Source: Entonaema liquescens (lineage: Eukaryota > Ascomycota > Sordariomycetes > Xylariales > Xylariaceae). Taken from it: a stretch of 64,000 nt of DNA. Below the pieces are notes generated by a model. The model had not been told where the DNA came from. It did no database searches and saw only the letters and a list, made by a program, of their open reading frames with translations. Made by a program: the position numbers and the translations under genes. Location of the stretch: the NCBI GenBank assembly GCA_902805475.1, contig CADCSX010000025.1, positions 1,302,001 to 1,366,000 of the forward strand. The letters run 5' to 3'. Positions 33,758 to 46,908 of this stretch are shown in pieces; the stretch's first letter is position 1; each line of letters opens with the position of its first letter.

Positions 33758-36700
33758 ATGGCATCGAACGGGTTCCATGCAACCGTCCTCCACCGCGTAG
33801 ACGACGATGATCAGAACGACGACGGCAGAAATGGCAATTCAGGTGGCGCTGGTCCTAAATCGCACCTAGGATTACACTCGAGACCAAGAATAGGGTCTAA
33901 CGATTCTAGCAATAATACCAGTACGGGGATGACATATTCGGATACGCTGGGACCACGTTTCTCCAATTCTTCCAATTCCACCGGCAAAGTCAACGCGAAT
34001 GATTTGAACCTGAGTCTAAACCTTGACGCCAATACTAATTCCAATTCTATTACCCACGCCCACGCCCACGCCCACGCCCAAGTAGCCGCAGGCCAGGTTC
34101 AAGGGCAAGTACCAGCCCACGCAAATCACGCCGTTCGCGGCCACGGCCACACCCACACCCACAATGGGAACACTGGTGCCGATTCAAGCAACAGTGCCAG
34201 TCCCAGAACCAGGAGTAACAATAGGAATAGCAATAGCACTTCTCCGACCGTTACGGCATCGACGAAACCACTAGATTTTTGTCAGCCCGCCGCCACAACC
34301 ACTACCATAACCAACAATCATAATCCCACCACCACCTCTTCTTCCTCATTCCTCCATTCTCCATCGCCAAAAAACAACTTGTCCGTCGCATCCATCACGA
34401 CGCCTGCATCGCCTACATCGAGATCGACGACGCGACCGCCACCTATTACAACCACATCTCTCGCGCATCCCTATAGTAACGCGTCGCATCAATTCTCAAC
34501 TTCTTCATCTGCACTACTGGCGTCATCATCTTCCTTACCACCTCTGGCTCCTCCGCCGGGAGCCTTCAGTTCAATTATGGCACCATCGTCTGCCATGTCG
34601 TCTACAAATGGTGCAAGTGCATCGCCGCTGCAGCCTCCTAAAACCTCTGGTCATCTCTCGCCGCCCGATTACCATCAACCGACGAGAGAAAAAGTATCAG
34701 GGAGTTTTTATGACCCGCTTACCGACACAACCAGGGAGAGGAGAGTTTCCGACAACTGGTCCAAGCAGGTAAGCTTTAAGTAAATCTTCTACATTCCCAC
34801 TCTCAATATCCGGAACACAACTTTTTAGAGCTTTTTTTAAGCATCTTACATGTTGGGGCCGAGCGTGTTTAACATATTTCAACGCCCCAAAATCTTAAAA
34901 AATAAATAAATACAATGAGTTATTAGCAACTCAGACTTTATCCTATATATTCATTCCAAAGTACCCGAGTTTGCTTAGTGGCAGTGCGAACATCCATCAA
35001 GTTTTGTTCGGTATTCGCCCCGGACAAGGAACATCGTCAATCAATTTTTTCCCCTTTGATTGCAACCAATCTGTTATTAGGAGCCATCGGCTTTTCCCTC
35101 AACTAACTTTGGCCACTTTCAGCGATCTGACCCGTATGATTTCCCACAGTCTAAAACCGAATCCAACCAATATTATAATGGTTACGGCTCGCCTTCACCT
35201 GTGAATGCAAAATATCCACGAAGCCCGCATTCACACTCGCACCCCAAAAACGACGGCCGACCGACCAGCCCTTCCAACAAAGCCCTTAATTTAGGATCTC
35301 CCCCCTCGCGTCACAACCGTACTGCGCTGGATTCCATCACTTCTACCAATCGCAACACATCTACACCAGCACCCTCATTGCCATCCATATTAAATCCGGA
35401 ACCAACTTCATCATCAAATGTACGTGACTAATGATGCTACCTGACTTTTATCTAACACTAGTCTATTGATGATAATGATTGCTAACTTCTCCTTAGACTC
35501 CTAGTCGTGCAGCCGAGCTGATGTCCTTTTCCAACATCCTTTCCAGTGCCGAACCTCTTCCGAAGCCCAGGGCCCCCATCATGGCGGAGCTCAAAGAGAA
35601 GCCAGCTCGCAAGAGCAAAGGTCGCGACTCAATTCTGAAGGACTCCGAGGGAAGTTCGAAAAAAGACTCGCGTCGCGCGTCTGCAAACCACGCGAAGGAT
35701 ACGCCTTCAAGAGCTCCCAAAAGGCAGGCTAATGGCCAAGTCAAGCCGAAGGCTCTCTCAGCCGACAAAGAAAAGAAGATCCAGAGCCTACTTGATCAAC
35801 TCGATGCCGAAATGGAAGATGTCGACTTGTCCGAGCTCGAAGCCGAAGAGGAGTTCTTTCATGGACGCCTAAAGAAGCGTCGGCTGGAGACTGAGCGGAC
35901 GGAATATGATGACCATGTTGCCCGAAGAAGGGACTTGGCTGTTTCGCTGTCGATGAAGCTAAATGAACATGCCAACTATGGCAGACGGCGATACGACTCA
36001 CACCACTACGATGATGCCCTTCAAGAAGTCCGGGAACGCGAGATTTACGCCGAGAAGGAGCGCAAGAAGGACATGCAGCGTAAGCGACGAAGAGAAAAGT
36101 CTATGCAGGTCACCATCGAGCAGAAGGAAGCGGCTTTAGCAAAGGCCCTTGCTGCCGAAGACGATGCCGAGCGAGCGAAATGGTTACGAGACGCGGAGCG
36201 CGCAAATAAAAAGGCTCAACAAACGAAGCTGATCTTGCAAAAGGGTATTAAAGGTCCTGCACGTAACTTGGCACCACTCGAGCTAAATCTTGAAGGTGGT
36301 ACGATGTCGACTTTCCAAGCGACCGATCTCGAGGCCGGCACCAAGAGCAAGGGCAAGGGCCGCAGTGGTAACCGCCCTAAGAAGTCCAAGGAACAGAAAC
36401 AGGCAGAGAAGGACTCGGCTATTGCTGCCCAAGCTGCCCTGGATGCGGGTGAAGAGTTACCTACGAAAGAAGAGACCAAGATCCGCATAAAGCTGAGCAA
36501 GTCTTCGTCCAAGGAGCCCAAAGAGAAGGAGAAGGAATCTAAGGACACCCCTGCTAAGGAACCTAAGGAGAAGGAGAAGTCCGTAGAGGAACCTCCCCTC
36601 AACCCTCTCGAAACCAAGTTCCAGTCTAAAGGTTACAACCAGATCTATGACCAGATTTGGCGCGATCTCGCACGCAAGGATGTCCCGAAGACGTTCAAAT

Positions 36701-39700
36701 TGGCGAGTGACTCCTACAGCACGAAGGCGTCGAATCTCAAGAAGACTGCTATCTTGGCTTCGAAAGAGGCTAGGCGTTGGCAGCTTCGTACCAACAAGGG
36801 TACTAAAGACCTTCAGGCCCGCGCTAAGCGTTGTATGCGCGATATGATGAGCTTCTGGAAGCGCAACGAACGTGAGGAGCGCGATCTTCGTAAGGCAGCG
36901 GAGCGTCAGGAACTCGAGAATGCTCGCAAGGAGGAAGCCGACCGCGAAGCCGCTCGTCAAAAGAGGAAGCTCAACTTCCTAATCTCCCAGACGGAGTTGT
37001 ATTCACACTTTATCGGCAAGAAGATCAAGACGGACGAAGTCGAGCGTAGTACCGATAACCCAGATATCGCACCCGATGCTAATGCCGCTGCTAAGTCTAC
37101 CGATGTTGATGTTTCGGAACCATCGGGTCCTATTGGCAGGAAGGTTACAGATTTTAAGAACCTAAACTTCGACGCCGAGGACGAAGAGACTCTTAGAGAA
37201 GCCGCTATGGCAAACGCTCAAAATGCTATTGCGGAAGCCCAGGCGAAGGCTCGAAGCTTTAACAAGCCGGATAATGACATGGATGAGGACGGCGAGATGA
37301 ACTTCCAGAACCCGACTGGTCTTGGAGACGTGACGGTCGAGCAGCCTAAGTTACTGAACTGCCAACTCAAAGAGTACCAGCTGAAGGGTCTAAACTGGCT
37401 CGCCAACCTCTACGAGCAAGGTATCAACGGTATTCTGGCAGACGAAATGGGTCTCGGCAAAACGGTCCAATCTATCTCTGTTATGGCTTACCTTGCCGAG
37501 GTCCATGATATCTGGGGTCCATACCTGGTAGTTGCGCCTGCCTCTACTCTACACAACTGGCAACAGGAGATAGCTAAATTCGTCCCCGAGTTCAAGGTAC
37601 TCCCGTACTGGGGTACTGCTGGTGACCGAAAGGTGCTCCGTAAGTTCTGGGACCGTAAGCATAACACCTACCGCAAAGATGCGCCTTTCCACGTCCTGGT
37701 AACATCGTACCAACTCGTTGTCTCGGATGTTTCATACTTCCAGAAGATGCGTTGGCAATACATGATCCTCGACGAAGCCCAAGCCATCAAGAGCTCGCAA
37801 AGCTCGCGTTGGAAATGTCTGCTTGGATTCCACTGTCGTAACCGACTACTCCTTACCGGTACTCCTATCCAGAACAACATGCAGGAGCTGTGGGCCCTGC
37901 TACATTTTATTATGCCTTCCTTGTTTGACTCTCACGATGAGTTCAGCGAATGGTTTTCCAAAGATATTGAATCACATGCTCAAAGTAATACAACGCTCAA
38001 TGAGGACCAGCTTAGGCGGCTGCACTTGATTCTCAAACCATTCATGTTGCGCCGAGTCAAGAAGCACGTGCAGAAGGAGCTTGGTGACAAGATTGAGCTC
38101 GACGTGTTCTGCGAGCTTACTTACCGACAACGTGCTTACTATAGGAACTTGCGGAACCAGATCAGTATCATGGACTTGATAGAGAAAGCAACGCTCGGAG
38201 ATGATCAAGATTCAGGTACATTAATGAATCTTGTCATGCAGTTCAGAAAAGTTTGTAACCATCCTGATTTATTCGAGCGTGCCGATACGACAAGTCCATT
38301 CTTCACTGGTTACTTCGCCGAAACCGCCTCTTTCGTACGCGAAGGAAATAACGTTGCGGTTGGTTATTCGAGTCGCAACCTTATTGACTACCAGTTGCCG
38401 CGCCTCGTTTGGACCGAAGGTGGTCGGTTGTACAAGGCCGGAAAGGACAATGAGAAGGCGGGCTTTAGGAACAGATACCTGAACCATCTCATGAATATCT
38501 GGGCCCCCGAAAACGTGCGTGAAAGCACATCCGGCAATGATGGGTTTTCATTCCTTCGATTCGCCGACGCTAGCCCTGAAGATGTCTACAAAGCTAGCCA
38601 CCAAGATGTGTTTTCGCGAGCTGCGAATCTTGTCCGGAAGGAAAACCGACTGGGTCGCATGAACGTGATTTACGATGAACCTGGTGAGGAGAACTATACT
38701 CCCGCCCACGCTCTGTTCCAAATTACGGCACGTTCGGACCGTAAACCCCTCGCAGAGATCACAAGCGGAGGCGTGCTCGACAGTCTGATGAATGTCTCTC
38801 GGACGACGTGGCGAGATTTAGGTCTCGGCCGGCTTGAACAAGCAGCCTTGCCTGGTGCTTGCGCTCCGCCCATCCAGGTTTCATGTGATGGTACCCGGGC
38901 TCCAATTACTGAGCGCGAGGATACACTATTCAACCTCAAAATGCGGAAGACCCTGTACGGACCTAACCAACCGGAAGAGAAAGCTCTTGTCTTGCGGAAC
39001 GTCCCGGTTGAACAATACCCGCCACGCTCGATGCTTCCTCAGCCTGACGGTGAAAAGCGACGATTCACAAACATTACCGTTCCCAGCATGCATCGCTTCG
39101 TGACCGACAGTGGGAAGCTTGCTAAATTAGATCAGTTGTTGTTCAAGCTAAAGGAAGAAGGCCACCGCGTGCTGTTATACTTCCAGATGACAAGGATGAT
39201 TGACCTTATGGAAGAGTACCTCACCTACCGCAATTATAAATACTGCCGTCTGGATGGTTCTACAAAACTGGAGGATCGTCGTGATACCGTTCACGATTTC
39301 CAGACTCGTCCCGAAATCTTCGTTTTCCTACTATCGACCCGTGCTGGTGGTCTTGGTATCAATCTTACGTCTGCCGACACAGTTATCTTCTACGATAGCG
39401 ATTGGAACCCTACAATTGATTCACAAGCTATGGATCGCGCACATCGTCTCGGACAAACCAAACAAGTCACCGTCTACCGTCTCATCACACGTGGTACTAT
39501 CGAAGAACGTATTCGGAAGCGCGCGATGCAAAAAGAGGAAGTGCAACGAGTCGTTATCCAAGGTGGCGGCGCTCGGGGTGTCGACTTCAGCGGGCGTCGT
39601 CCAGCCGAGAATCGCAATCGCGATATTGCCATGTGGCTTGCCGACGACGAACAGGCCGAGCTCATCGAGCAACGCGAGAAAGAGCTGCTCGAAAGCGGCG

Positions 39701-40008
39701 AGCTGGATAAAGCAACGAAGAAACGGGGTGGCAACAAACGAAAGCGGGAAGCGGTCAGCCTGGATGAGATGTATCATGAGGGTAAGTCAAATCACTTATC
39801 CATATCATTAAAATTAGTCGAAGTAAAATATACTGACATTATTATCGCAGGCGAGGGTCATTTCGATGACGGTAATAAACCTTCTGGTACCGCCACTCCC
39901 GTCGAGGCTGGAGACGCCAAAGCAGCAAAGAAACGGAAAGGGGGTAGCAAGAAGGCCAAGACGACCAAGCAGCGACTTGCCATTGCCGATGGCGAGATCG
40001 ATATTTAA
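33758..40008 (+). CDS. ino80: INO80 chromatin-remodelling ATPase
   Basis: Four exons: 33758-34768, 35123-35419, 35497-39781 and 39851-40008, giving 1,916 residues. It is the motor of the INO80 complex, which slides nucleosomes and acts in transcription, replication and repair. The N-terminal third is low complexity (Ser/Asn, plus a His-Ala run). The DBINO domain is about 816-940 (from [16 protein letters not shown]). The Snf2 ATPase starts near [20 protein letters not shown], with Walker A DEMGLGKT at about 1085 and DEAQ at about 1195. The helicase C lobe (about 1640-1790) includes [15 protein letters not shown] and DRAHRLGQ. The first intron is long (354 nt). The last (69 nt, GTAAGT, TACTGAC branch) is a multiple of three without stops, so an unspliced reading silently adds 23 residues after YHEG. 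Confidence 0.95.
34051..34079 (+). repeat. CCCACG tandem repeat within INO80
   Basis: About five CCCACG/CCCACGC hexamer units encoding alternating His-Ala ([10 protein letters not shown]) in the disordered N-terminal part of INO80. A second CACCCACACCCAC run follows at about 34,148-34,160. Length polymorphism is likely. Confidence 0.7.
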
Positions 40009-40763
40009 CCCGTTATTAAGATTTATGGCTTGACGTACGAAAACGGGAATAGTGCTTCAAAACAGAAGTTAGGGCCCAAGGCCTTGTACAAAATAAGAGG
40101 AGTGACACGGCGTTACGCGGGCATCGATTTTATGCGCAGGGTAGGCTCTTGGCGGGACGAATACATACAGAGATTCATAGAGCTTTAGTTAATCGTTGTT
40201 TTCGTACGGAGAGAAGGGGGAGGTGGTCTAAAAATCGCTGTGCTAGGAGTCTAGACTTTGCACTCTCCAAACATATCATCTTTTCCTTATTCTTCTTTCT
40301 ATGGACAAAAGGCCCGTTGTATCGTTGTAGGATTACGATTAGAAAGGGCAAACCTTGTGGAATCTACCATTACGCACGCATGCCTACTTATTGAGGTGAT
40401 GAGCTGAAATGGCAATAATAAATGCGATACCTGAAGCTTCTTGTTATAGTGCTTGCTTGAGTGAGATGCGCAATTGTTATTGATAATCTTGTAATCGTGA
40501 TGTTTTGTTGAGGTCTCGAAGTGTATTAATAAAGATATATTTAATTAAGGTAGCTTATGCATCTTCCACATTAGTGGTGTTTAAGCATTCTGTTCGGACG
40601 TTCGTTCTACCAAGTTCGATATCTCGAAGCGAAGAAGTGCCACGAACGAAATGACATCAACTTGTGGAGGGACTATAAATGAATCAATAAAACAAGGAAC
40701 TCAAACAAAAAGAAATTTACAGAAGCACGAAGTATCCCTGAAGAAGGGAGGTTTACAAAAATA
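40009..40763. other. Spacer, INO80 3' region
   Basis: This contains the INO80 3' untranslated region and spacer before the tRNA. Small frames overlap, but none is gene-like. Confidence 0.5.
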
Positions 40764-40865
40764 TGACCACCCTGGGGCTCGAACCCAGAATCTCCTGATA
40801 ACTTGTCAAGTGTGTTTAATCACGCTCGGTCGTAGTCAGACGCCTTACCATTGGGCCAAGCGGCC
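40764..40865 (-). tRNA. tR(ACG): tRNA-Arg (anticodon ACG) with 30-nt intron
   Basis: Read on the minus strand it folds as a complete tRNA: acceptor GGCCGCT with GGTGGTC and discriminator A, D-stem GCC/GGC, anticodon stem TCTGA/TCAGG, and T-arm CTGGG-TTCGAGC-CCCAG. The anticodon loop reads CTACGA...A with anticodon ACG. It is interrupted after position 37 by a 30-base intron (40829-40800), the canonical nuclear tRNA intron position. The mature length is 72 plus CCA. ACG is read as ICG, decoding CGU/CGC/CGA arginine codons. An internal B box (GGTTCGAGCCC) is present. Confidence 0.95.
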
Positions 40866-41492
40866 TTTAGTGCTGATTGGAGTTTAGATTGTTAGTAGCT
40901 TTGATATATGCTAGTCACCTAGTGTGAGGGGAAATTTTGCAATAATAGCGCGCGTCTTGACATAGTCAAACGAACCCAACCTATAGAAGGGCAGCCTTTA
41001 CTAATCCCTCAGTGATGAGAGATTTACGTATAGATGATCGTATTCGACTGGCCTGGAATTGATTACCGTATGGTCTTATTTCTATTCATGGTACATAGTC
41101 AATCCTCTACACATGCGAGAAATATCAGGTTATTTATACAATCTATTAGATATACGGTCCATTTATAGGTAGGTAGTCACTCATATACGCCCGTCTATAT
41201 AAAACAATATTTTTTAAATTCATCTAGTCTATTCCTATGTGCGAAATCGCGGCGCGTATTCGTGCCGGCTCTCCGCAGTTCGTAAAAGCCCCCCTTTTGA
41301 AGCAAAGCTTTTTTTAATTCAAGGCTGCGGCTCTATGCCTCGTTGCCCAATCTATAAAGCTCCGAGCCGCGACCTGGTATGTACGTATGCACTCTCTATT
41401 TCCGCACCACCCTGTAGTACGGCCATTATTCGTAGTAAAGAGCATCTCTGCATAACCAACCCTTGATGGGAATCGTGAAAAAATGATAGATC
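40866..41492. other. Spacer between tRNA and ARB1
   Basis: Spacer with AGGTAGGTAG words at about 41,167-41,177. No further RNA gene or CDS was seen. Confidence 0.5.
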
Positions 41493-43490
41493 TTAAACTG
41501 CACCGGCAGCCAACATCTTCTTGCGCAGGTAGTTCTTGTACTCTCCTATCGAACCGTCCCATGGCTTGATTGTCCGGTTCTCACACACCAAGATTTGCTT
41601 CGCAATCTTGTCGAGCAATCTATTATACGGATTAGTAATAGTTCATAAAGTATTGTAATTGAGGGTATTTCTTACCTAAAGTCGTGAGAGACGACAATGA
41701 CACCACCACTATATGCGTCGATGGCGTCTGCTAAGGCATCAATGGTAGGGATATCTAAACCGTTTGTGGGTTCGTCAAGAAGAAGCATGTTTGGCGAATC
41801 AATAGCAAGTAAAGCAAAGACGATTCGGCTCTTCTGACCTTCGGATAGTGTGCCCATCAGCGCGGTTTGCACGGGACCCGAGACTCCATATCTGCCGAGG
41901 GTTTGTCGCCAGTATTGGTAGTCTTGAGACTTCTCTCGGTACTTGTCGCGGACAAAGTCCAGAGCGCTCTTGGTCAGATCAAGTTGCTCAGCGCTGTGCT
42001 GGGAGTACAAGCCGAGCTTCAGATGCGTGTGGCGGCGGACGGATCCAGAGGTGGGAGAGATCTTTCCGGTCATTAGACGCAATAGCGTACTCTTTCCAAC
42101 ACCGTTGGGACCGACGAGGGCCGTTCGGGAGTCCATGTCGAAACCGAGATCGATGTTGCGGTAAAGGTCGTCCTTTGCCTCGCCAGAGTACGAAAATGTA
42201 ACATCGTCAAACGACAAGACAGGGGGAGGTAGCTTGTCAACATCAGTGAATCTGAATTTGAATTCCCTCTCCTCCTTGACTTCCTCGATAAGACCATCTG
42301 CAATCATCTTGTCGAGAATCTTCTGTCGGGACTTGGCCTGTCGCACCAAGTTGGCATAGGTACCTGCGCTGGCAATGAACTCCTTGATGTGCTTGATTTC
42401 TTCCTGCTGCTTCTTGTAGGCCGTCATCTGGTTGGTCTCTTGTTCCTTGCGAGTCTTGACATAAGAGTCGAAGTTACCACCGTAGTACATGAGCTGTTGC
42501 TTTCGCATATCGATCATAGTGGTACACACTCCGTTCAGGAAATCCTGGGAGTGAGAGACGAGAACAAGTGTACGTTCCCACTTCTTCAGATATTCTTCGA
42601 GCCACACGCAAGCTTCGAGATCCAAATGCGCGGTAGGGTCGTCGAGGAGTAGGAGGGTAGGCTTAACGAAGAGCGCCTTAGCGAGGGCAACACGCATACG
42701 CCAACCACCAGACATGTCCTTCGTCTTCTTGTGAATGGTCTCCTTGTTGAAACCAAGACCCGTCAGGATAAGGGAGGCACGGGTAGCGAATGTGGAGGGA
42801 TCCATCTTGTCCATGTGCTATTGCGCCTATTAGTATGAATCAATGCAGTTATATAGGGAGTGTGCATACCTCGTAGATATCCATCAGCACAGGGCTGTCG
42901 GGACCTTCATCCTCTAGCAGCTGTTCTGCCAGCCTGTCTAGACGGTCCATCTCCTTCTCAGCCTCCTTGAGGACCCATTCTAAGGCACCCAAGTCGGAGG
43001 GAGGTGCACCTTCGTTAAGAAGGTAGATATCAACATGATCGGGTATAGGGTATTCTCGCGCAGCAATAGCTTTAAGAAGGGTACTCTTTCCGCAACCGTT
43101 CTCACCCAGCAATCCGTATCGGCGGCCGAATGATAATTCGAGGTCGGTTTCGTTTAGGAGGACACGACCGTGGAAGGTTAAACTGGCACTGATAATCTTT
43201 ACGTCCCTGCTGGTTGAAACGGATGATAAGACACCAGTGGTAATGCGGTCAGAGAGACCATGCTTATCCTTTTGGTTAGAAAGTGCCTTGACCTTCTCCA
43301 TCTTGGCATCGTCGGTCGCGGGGACATCGTCAAGATCAGGAGGGTCATCTCCAGCAACAGAGCCAGCAGCGCTAGTACTCTTAGATGCAGCCTTTGAGCC
43401 AGCCTTGGATCTAGAGACGAGAGTCTTCTTCTCACCTTTGCCATCGGCGGCCTTCTTAGCGAGTCGCTTCTCCTTTGATGCGGAAACCAT
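41493..43490 (-). CDS. arb1: ABCF ATPase, ARB1/ABCF2-like ribosome biogenesis factor
   Basis: Three exons: 43490-42870, 42817-41676 and 41619-41493 (introns of 52 and 56 nt, with CTAAT branch sites), giving 629 residues, the usual ARB1 size. It is a soluble twin-cassette ATPase without membrane segments. A Lys/Ala/Ser-rich N-terminus precedes ABC domain 1, with Walker [10 protein letters not shown] at 129-137, signature MSGGW at about 242 and Walker [13 protein letters not shown]. After the linker, ABC domain 2 has GPNGVGKST, signature LSEGQKSR, Walker [12 protein letters not shown] and the H-loop VVSHDFRLLD, which spans the last intron. In yeast ARB1 shuttles and is needed for 40S and 60S maturation. 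Unspliced reading loses the final 42 residues and splits the protein. Confidence 0.94.
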
Positions 43491-45627
43491 TTTGGCTATC
43501 GGATCGTTGATCTACTCCTTTTTTTAATCTATCGCTGAACCGTAGAAAGGAGATGCTAATGCCGATGCTGGATGCTGATGCTGATGCAAAATGTTGATGA
43601 TTGATAGAAGAAAATCTACCCCGCTTAGGCTTATTTCTTATTTTTTTTTTTTTTTTTTCTAATTTCTTGATAACGGCCACAGGTCGTCGGGTATGATCAC
43701 GACCGAATGTGACCAACTAAATAGACCCGAATAAGTAAACAGGTCCTTTTTATTTTATCAAGGGGGTGAAAAATGAAAATAAGAAAAAAAAAAAAAAGAT
43801 GTGTCCTGGGTAACCTTTGTGGTTCCTGCTTGGAGATTAGAAACAAGTGGGAGGAATGTTTTGTGGTGGGGGCCATAAAAGTCCCTTAGATCAGTACAAA
43901 TTAATCAGTACAAATTACTTGTGCTTTCAGCCTTCGCTGTGGGGCGTGGTGGGACTATCTAGTGGGGCTAACAAATTTTTGCCCTTTCACAGGTACAAAG
44001 GAAAAATCCGAACAATAGCGTTTGTTGGTCCTGGAACAAGGGAAAATATCCTTTAGGAGGTACCTTTGGATGCCTGAGGCTGCTACTACCTGTTATGTTA
44101 AGTTAGGTACTTCCCGCCGTATCTAGTGCCACCGACGCACCGTAGGTTTTAGTGGGGGTGGGGGCGGGGTCCGACTTCCTTTACTTTTGCCTTGATATTC
44201 GCTGACGTCAGAGCTACATTTCTATAAAATATCTTCACTTTAAAGCGCTTTTAAGTTTATATGGTAAGAATCAGAGACTATATATTACTAATACGAATAT
44301 GAATTACTTTTAATATACTACTACTCTACATCCCTCGACTTTTATACTTTACTCATCTCTCGTCACGTATCGTTAGTTAGGACATAACTAGTTACTAACT
44401 TCAGACGGTTTTTGGGTTTTGATCTCAGAAGAACTGAAATGAGATGTCAAGGTAAGTCGAGTATCAAAGTATCCGTGTCATATCCTCAACGACTTATCAC
44501 GTTTTCATCTTCAGTTTGACTTATCCATACTCGCCTAAGCGATGCTAGAGGCCTAGAGTTTTGATCATGAAATCTTTCTGAAAGGACTCCGAGGGTCAAT
44601 CCGTCTTCATAAGCTTTGGGTACTCTTGAGACTGAATATAAGTGATCCTTTGAGAGATGTTCTGCCAGTGACTTTGCCTTGTTTTCGAGTCTCTTATATG
44701 AGTTTCTATATAAGCTTTTCCCAACAGTGAAGATGTCGATCTAGCTTCACAGGTATACTTTGAATCGCTTCTTCTTATTTCGGTCTTATGGTTTATCTTG
44801 AGCGACTTCGCTGCTTGACTATGGGCACAGCACTCTTTTGCTCTCTGTCCCAAAATGTCCTAAACTACCGGTAATCATCACCCTGTCATGCCCCTTACCC
44901 CTTGAAGTCTTCAGCAGCTTGAAGCTCTTGGCTTATGCTACGTTCCCATCATAGGTTACAACCGTCACGGCCTTGGCAGTTCCATCTAGTAAAAGCTTTG
45001 TCATTATTATTGGAAACCCATTCTGCACCGTACGCGCATCGATAAAGGAAACACTGGTCTTGTTATACCTGGGGAAATAGAAATACCAGTCGGACCTGGA
45101 CCCCATTCCCTCTTTCCGGCTACTTGCATCGCCTGTAGCTGATGGTATGCACCGCTACAACCAGATTTCAGAGGCCAAAGAGGACACTTCAAGTAAAAAT
45201 AGGCACCTAAGCTCGTATATGAGTATGTAGTAACTCGCTTCCAGCACGTACATGACGGCGTGACTACTTCTGTAAGCGCAGGTAAGCTGCAATGCGGTGC
45301 AACAATTCAGCTATTATCATGATAGAGTCAGATTTAGCGAATATTATCTAAGGGTCACGCGGTCATATGAACAGAGATGGCGGTAACACTAGGGCTTGTT
45401 GGGAGAGCTTTCTCGATTCAATTCTCGTGAAATCGTTCCTATGTACATTTCATAGCTCGTTGCCGTGGTATTTGATGAAGACAGCTGATAGACGTGCGCG
45501 TCTGGTTGTGTCCCCTTCTCTCAATCTAATCCCCTGCTTGCAGGAGGCCCGTGTTCCTTTTATATTAGTACTGCCGTGCCTATTACCTGGAGGTAATCGC
45601 TTCTCGCACATCCCACTGGGAATGTCC
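43491..45627. other. Gene-poor spacer
   Basis: 2.1 kb upstream of ARB1. A T-run of about 18 (43,642-43,659), an A-run of 13 (43,785-43,797) and a G-rich patch GGGGGTGGGGGCGGGG (44,153-44,168) stand out. Open frames (for example 44596-44853 minus and 45367-45723 plus) have no recognisable features. Confidence 0.5.
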
Positions 45628-46908
45628 CTATTCCTCGATACGGTTAACGTGATAAACCGGGCCCTTCTGATTTCCGTAGGCCCCAGGAGATATTGGATTT
45701 CCGAATTCATATCGGGGTGGTAAGTCATGATTATGAAGCTCTACTCTCGATGTAGATCCATCTAGTTCGCCTCGTATAAGAGTACTCTGAATCTCAACAG
45801 GGCGATTTTCGTGATGTAGCTCATGATAAACTTGCGGCGTCTCTAATTCCCTCACTCCTGGCCCCTGCCATATCGTATTCGCTAGGGGCGGCTCCTTTGG
45901 TGTTCCAGATCCTCCAGCCTCTAATCTCGGATCTTGGGGGCTGGTGGCAGCCTGGGCTTGCTTTTTTGAACGCAAACGCCGATATATTAAGAAAGCAGCT
46001 ACGGCAGCTATAAGTATTGCGCCGGCGACTGATCCGATACTAATGCCGACTATAGCCCCCACTGATAGACCTGAATCGGCTACTGGGGTCGATGTCGCTG
46101 TAGACGACGATGACATGGTAGCTGCAGGAGGTGAGGCTGCTGGGATAGGGACGGGCGATGCTAATGATGAGGGTTAGCTAAGTATAACATTGAAAAGAAT
46201 AGGATGGTGTATGTCTGAACATGTTGTATTGACTCGTACGCTTTATTCCGGTGAAGATATTACTCGGAAAAGGAAAGCGGAGTTATCAACATTAAGGGTC
46301 ATCTCAAATCAGAGACAAAACTCACCCATATGATTACACTCATATGCCACAAAACAGTTCTTGTCATCGTGGCTATATAAGTAGTTTGAGTCCATTTGCC
46401 AACACGTGAAGTTCACGTAACCGTTGTTTCCCGTCCCTGCGTAATCGCCTGCGTTGCCACGCTTTCCCAGTACAGCTTTGAAGGTCGTCCCAGTGTCGGC
46501 GAAGTATGCGGATGTTGTGTTATCCGCCCAATCGCGGTGTTGCCCGTCAGTTACGGGCGCGATGCCACCGGGCTTCTCATTCGGGGAGTAATTAAAGTAT
46601 GCGACTTCAGACGATAGCTGACTTGGGTTCTGCGACCCAGTACAGTCTGCGAGGATGACATCTATTCCAATTCATGTTAACGAACTAACTACCAGGTGGT
46701 TTGGACGAGGGTATTATATATACAGTTCACGGATAGTGGGAAGATAGTAACTATAATGAAATCTCTGGGCGAACTAGGAAGCCCGGGTACTACTCCACAA
46801 CATGAATATAATGAAAATATTCTCACTTTCTTTGGGACGAGAGTCATCCCGTGCTCTTGTAGGTGGGGCAGCGCACGCAATAATGAGCAGGCTCGTAATG
46901 AAGCGCAT
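45628..46908 (-). CDS. Single-pass type I membrane protein with secreted ectodomain
   Basis: Read as three exons: 46908-46827, 46661-46326 and 46160-45628 (two 165-nt introns; the second has a perfect GCTAAC branch before its AG). All phases join to give 316 residues. A signal peptide (MRFITSLLIIACAA) is followed by an ectodomain of about 115 residues with five cysteines, including ILADCTGSQNPS, FTCWQM, KNCFVAYEC. Next come a Pro/Ser/Thr stalk, one transmembrane helix (GAIVGISIGSVAGAILIAAV) with a basic stop RRLRSKK, and a cytoplasmic tail of about 110 residues with PPRYEFG. The layout resembles fungal WSC-type sensors, but the ectodomain lacks the WSC pattern; I recognise it only as a recurrent fungal secreted domain of unknown function. 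Exons 1 and 2 are my reconstruction; exon 3 is secure. Confidence 0.68.

Noticed and set aside
44153..44168. G-run GGGGGTGGGGGCGGGG as a G-quadruplex
   Set aside because: G-runs are present, but there is no gene-proximal position or repeat to suggest a role.
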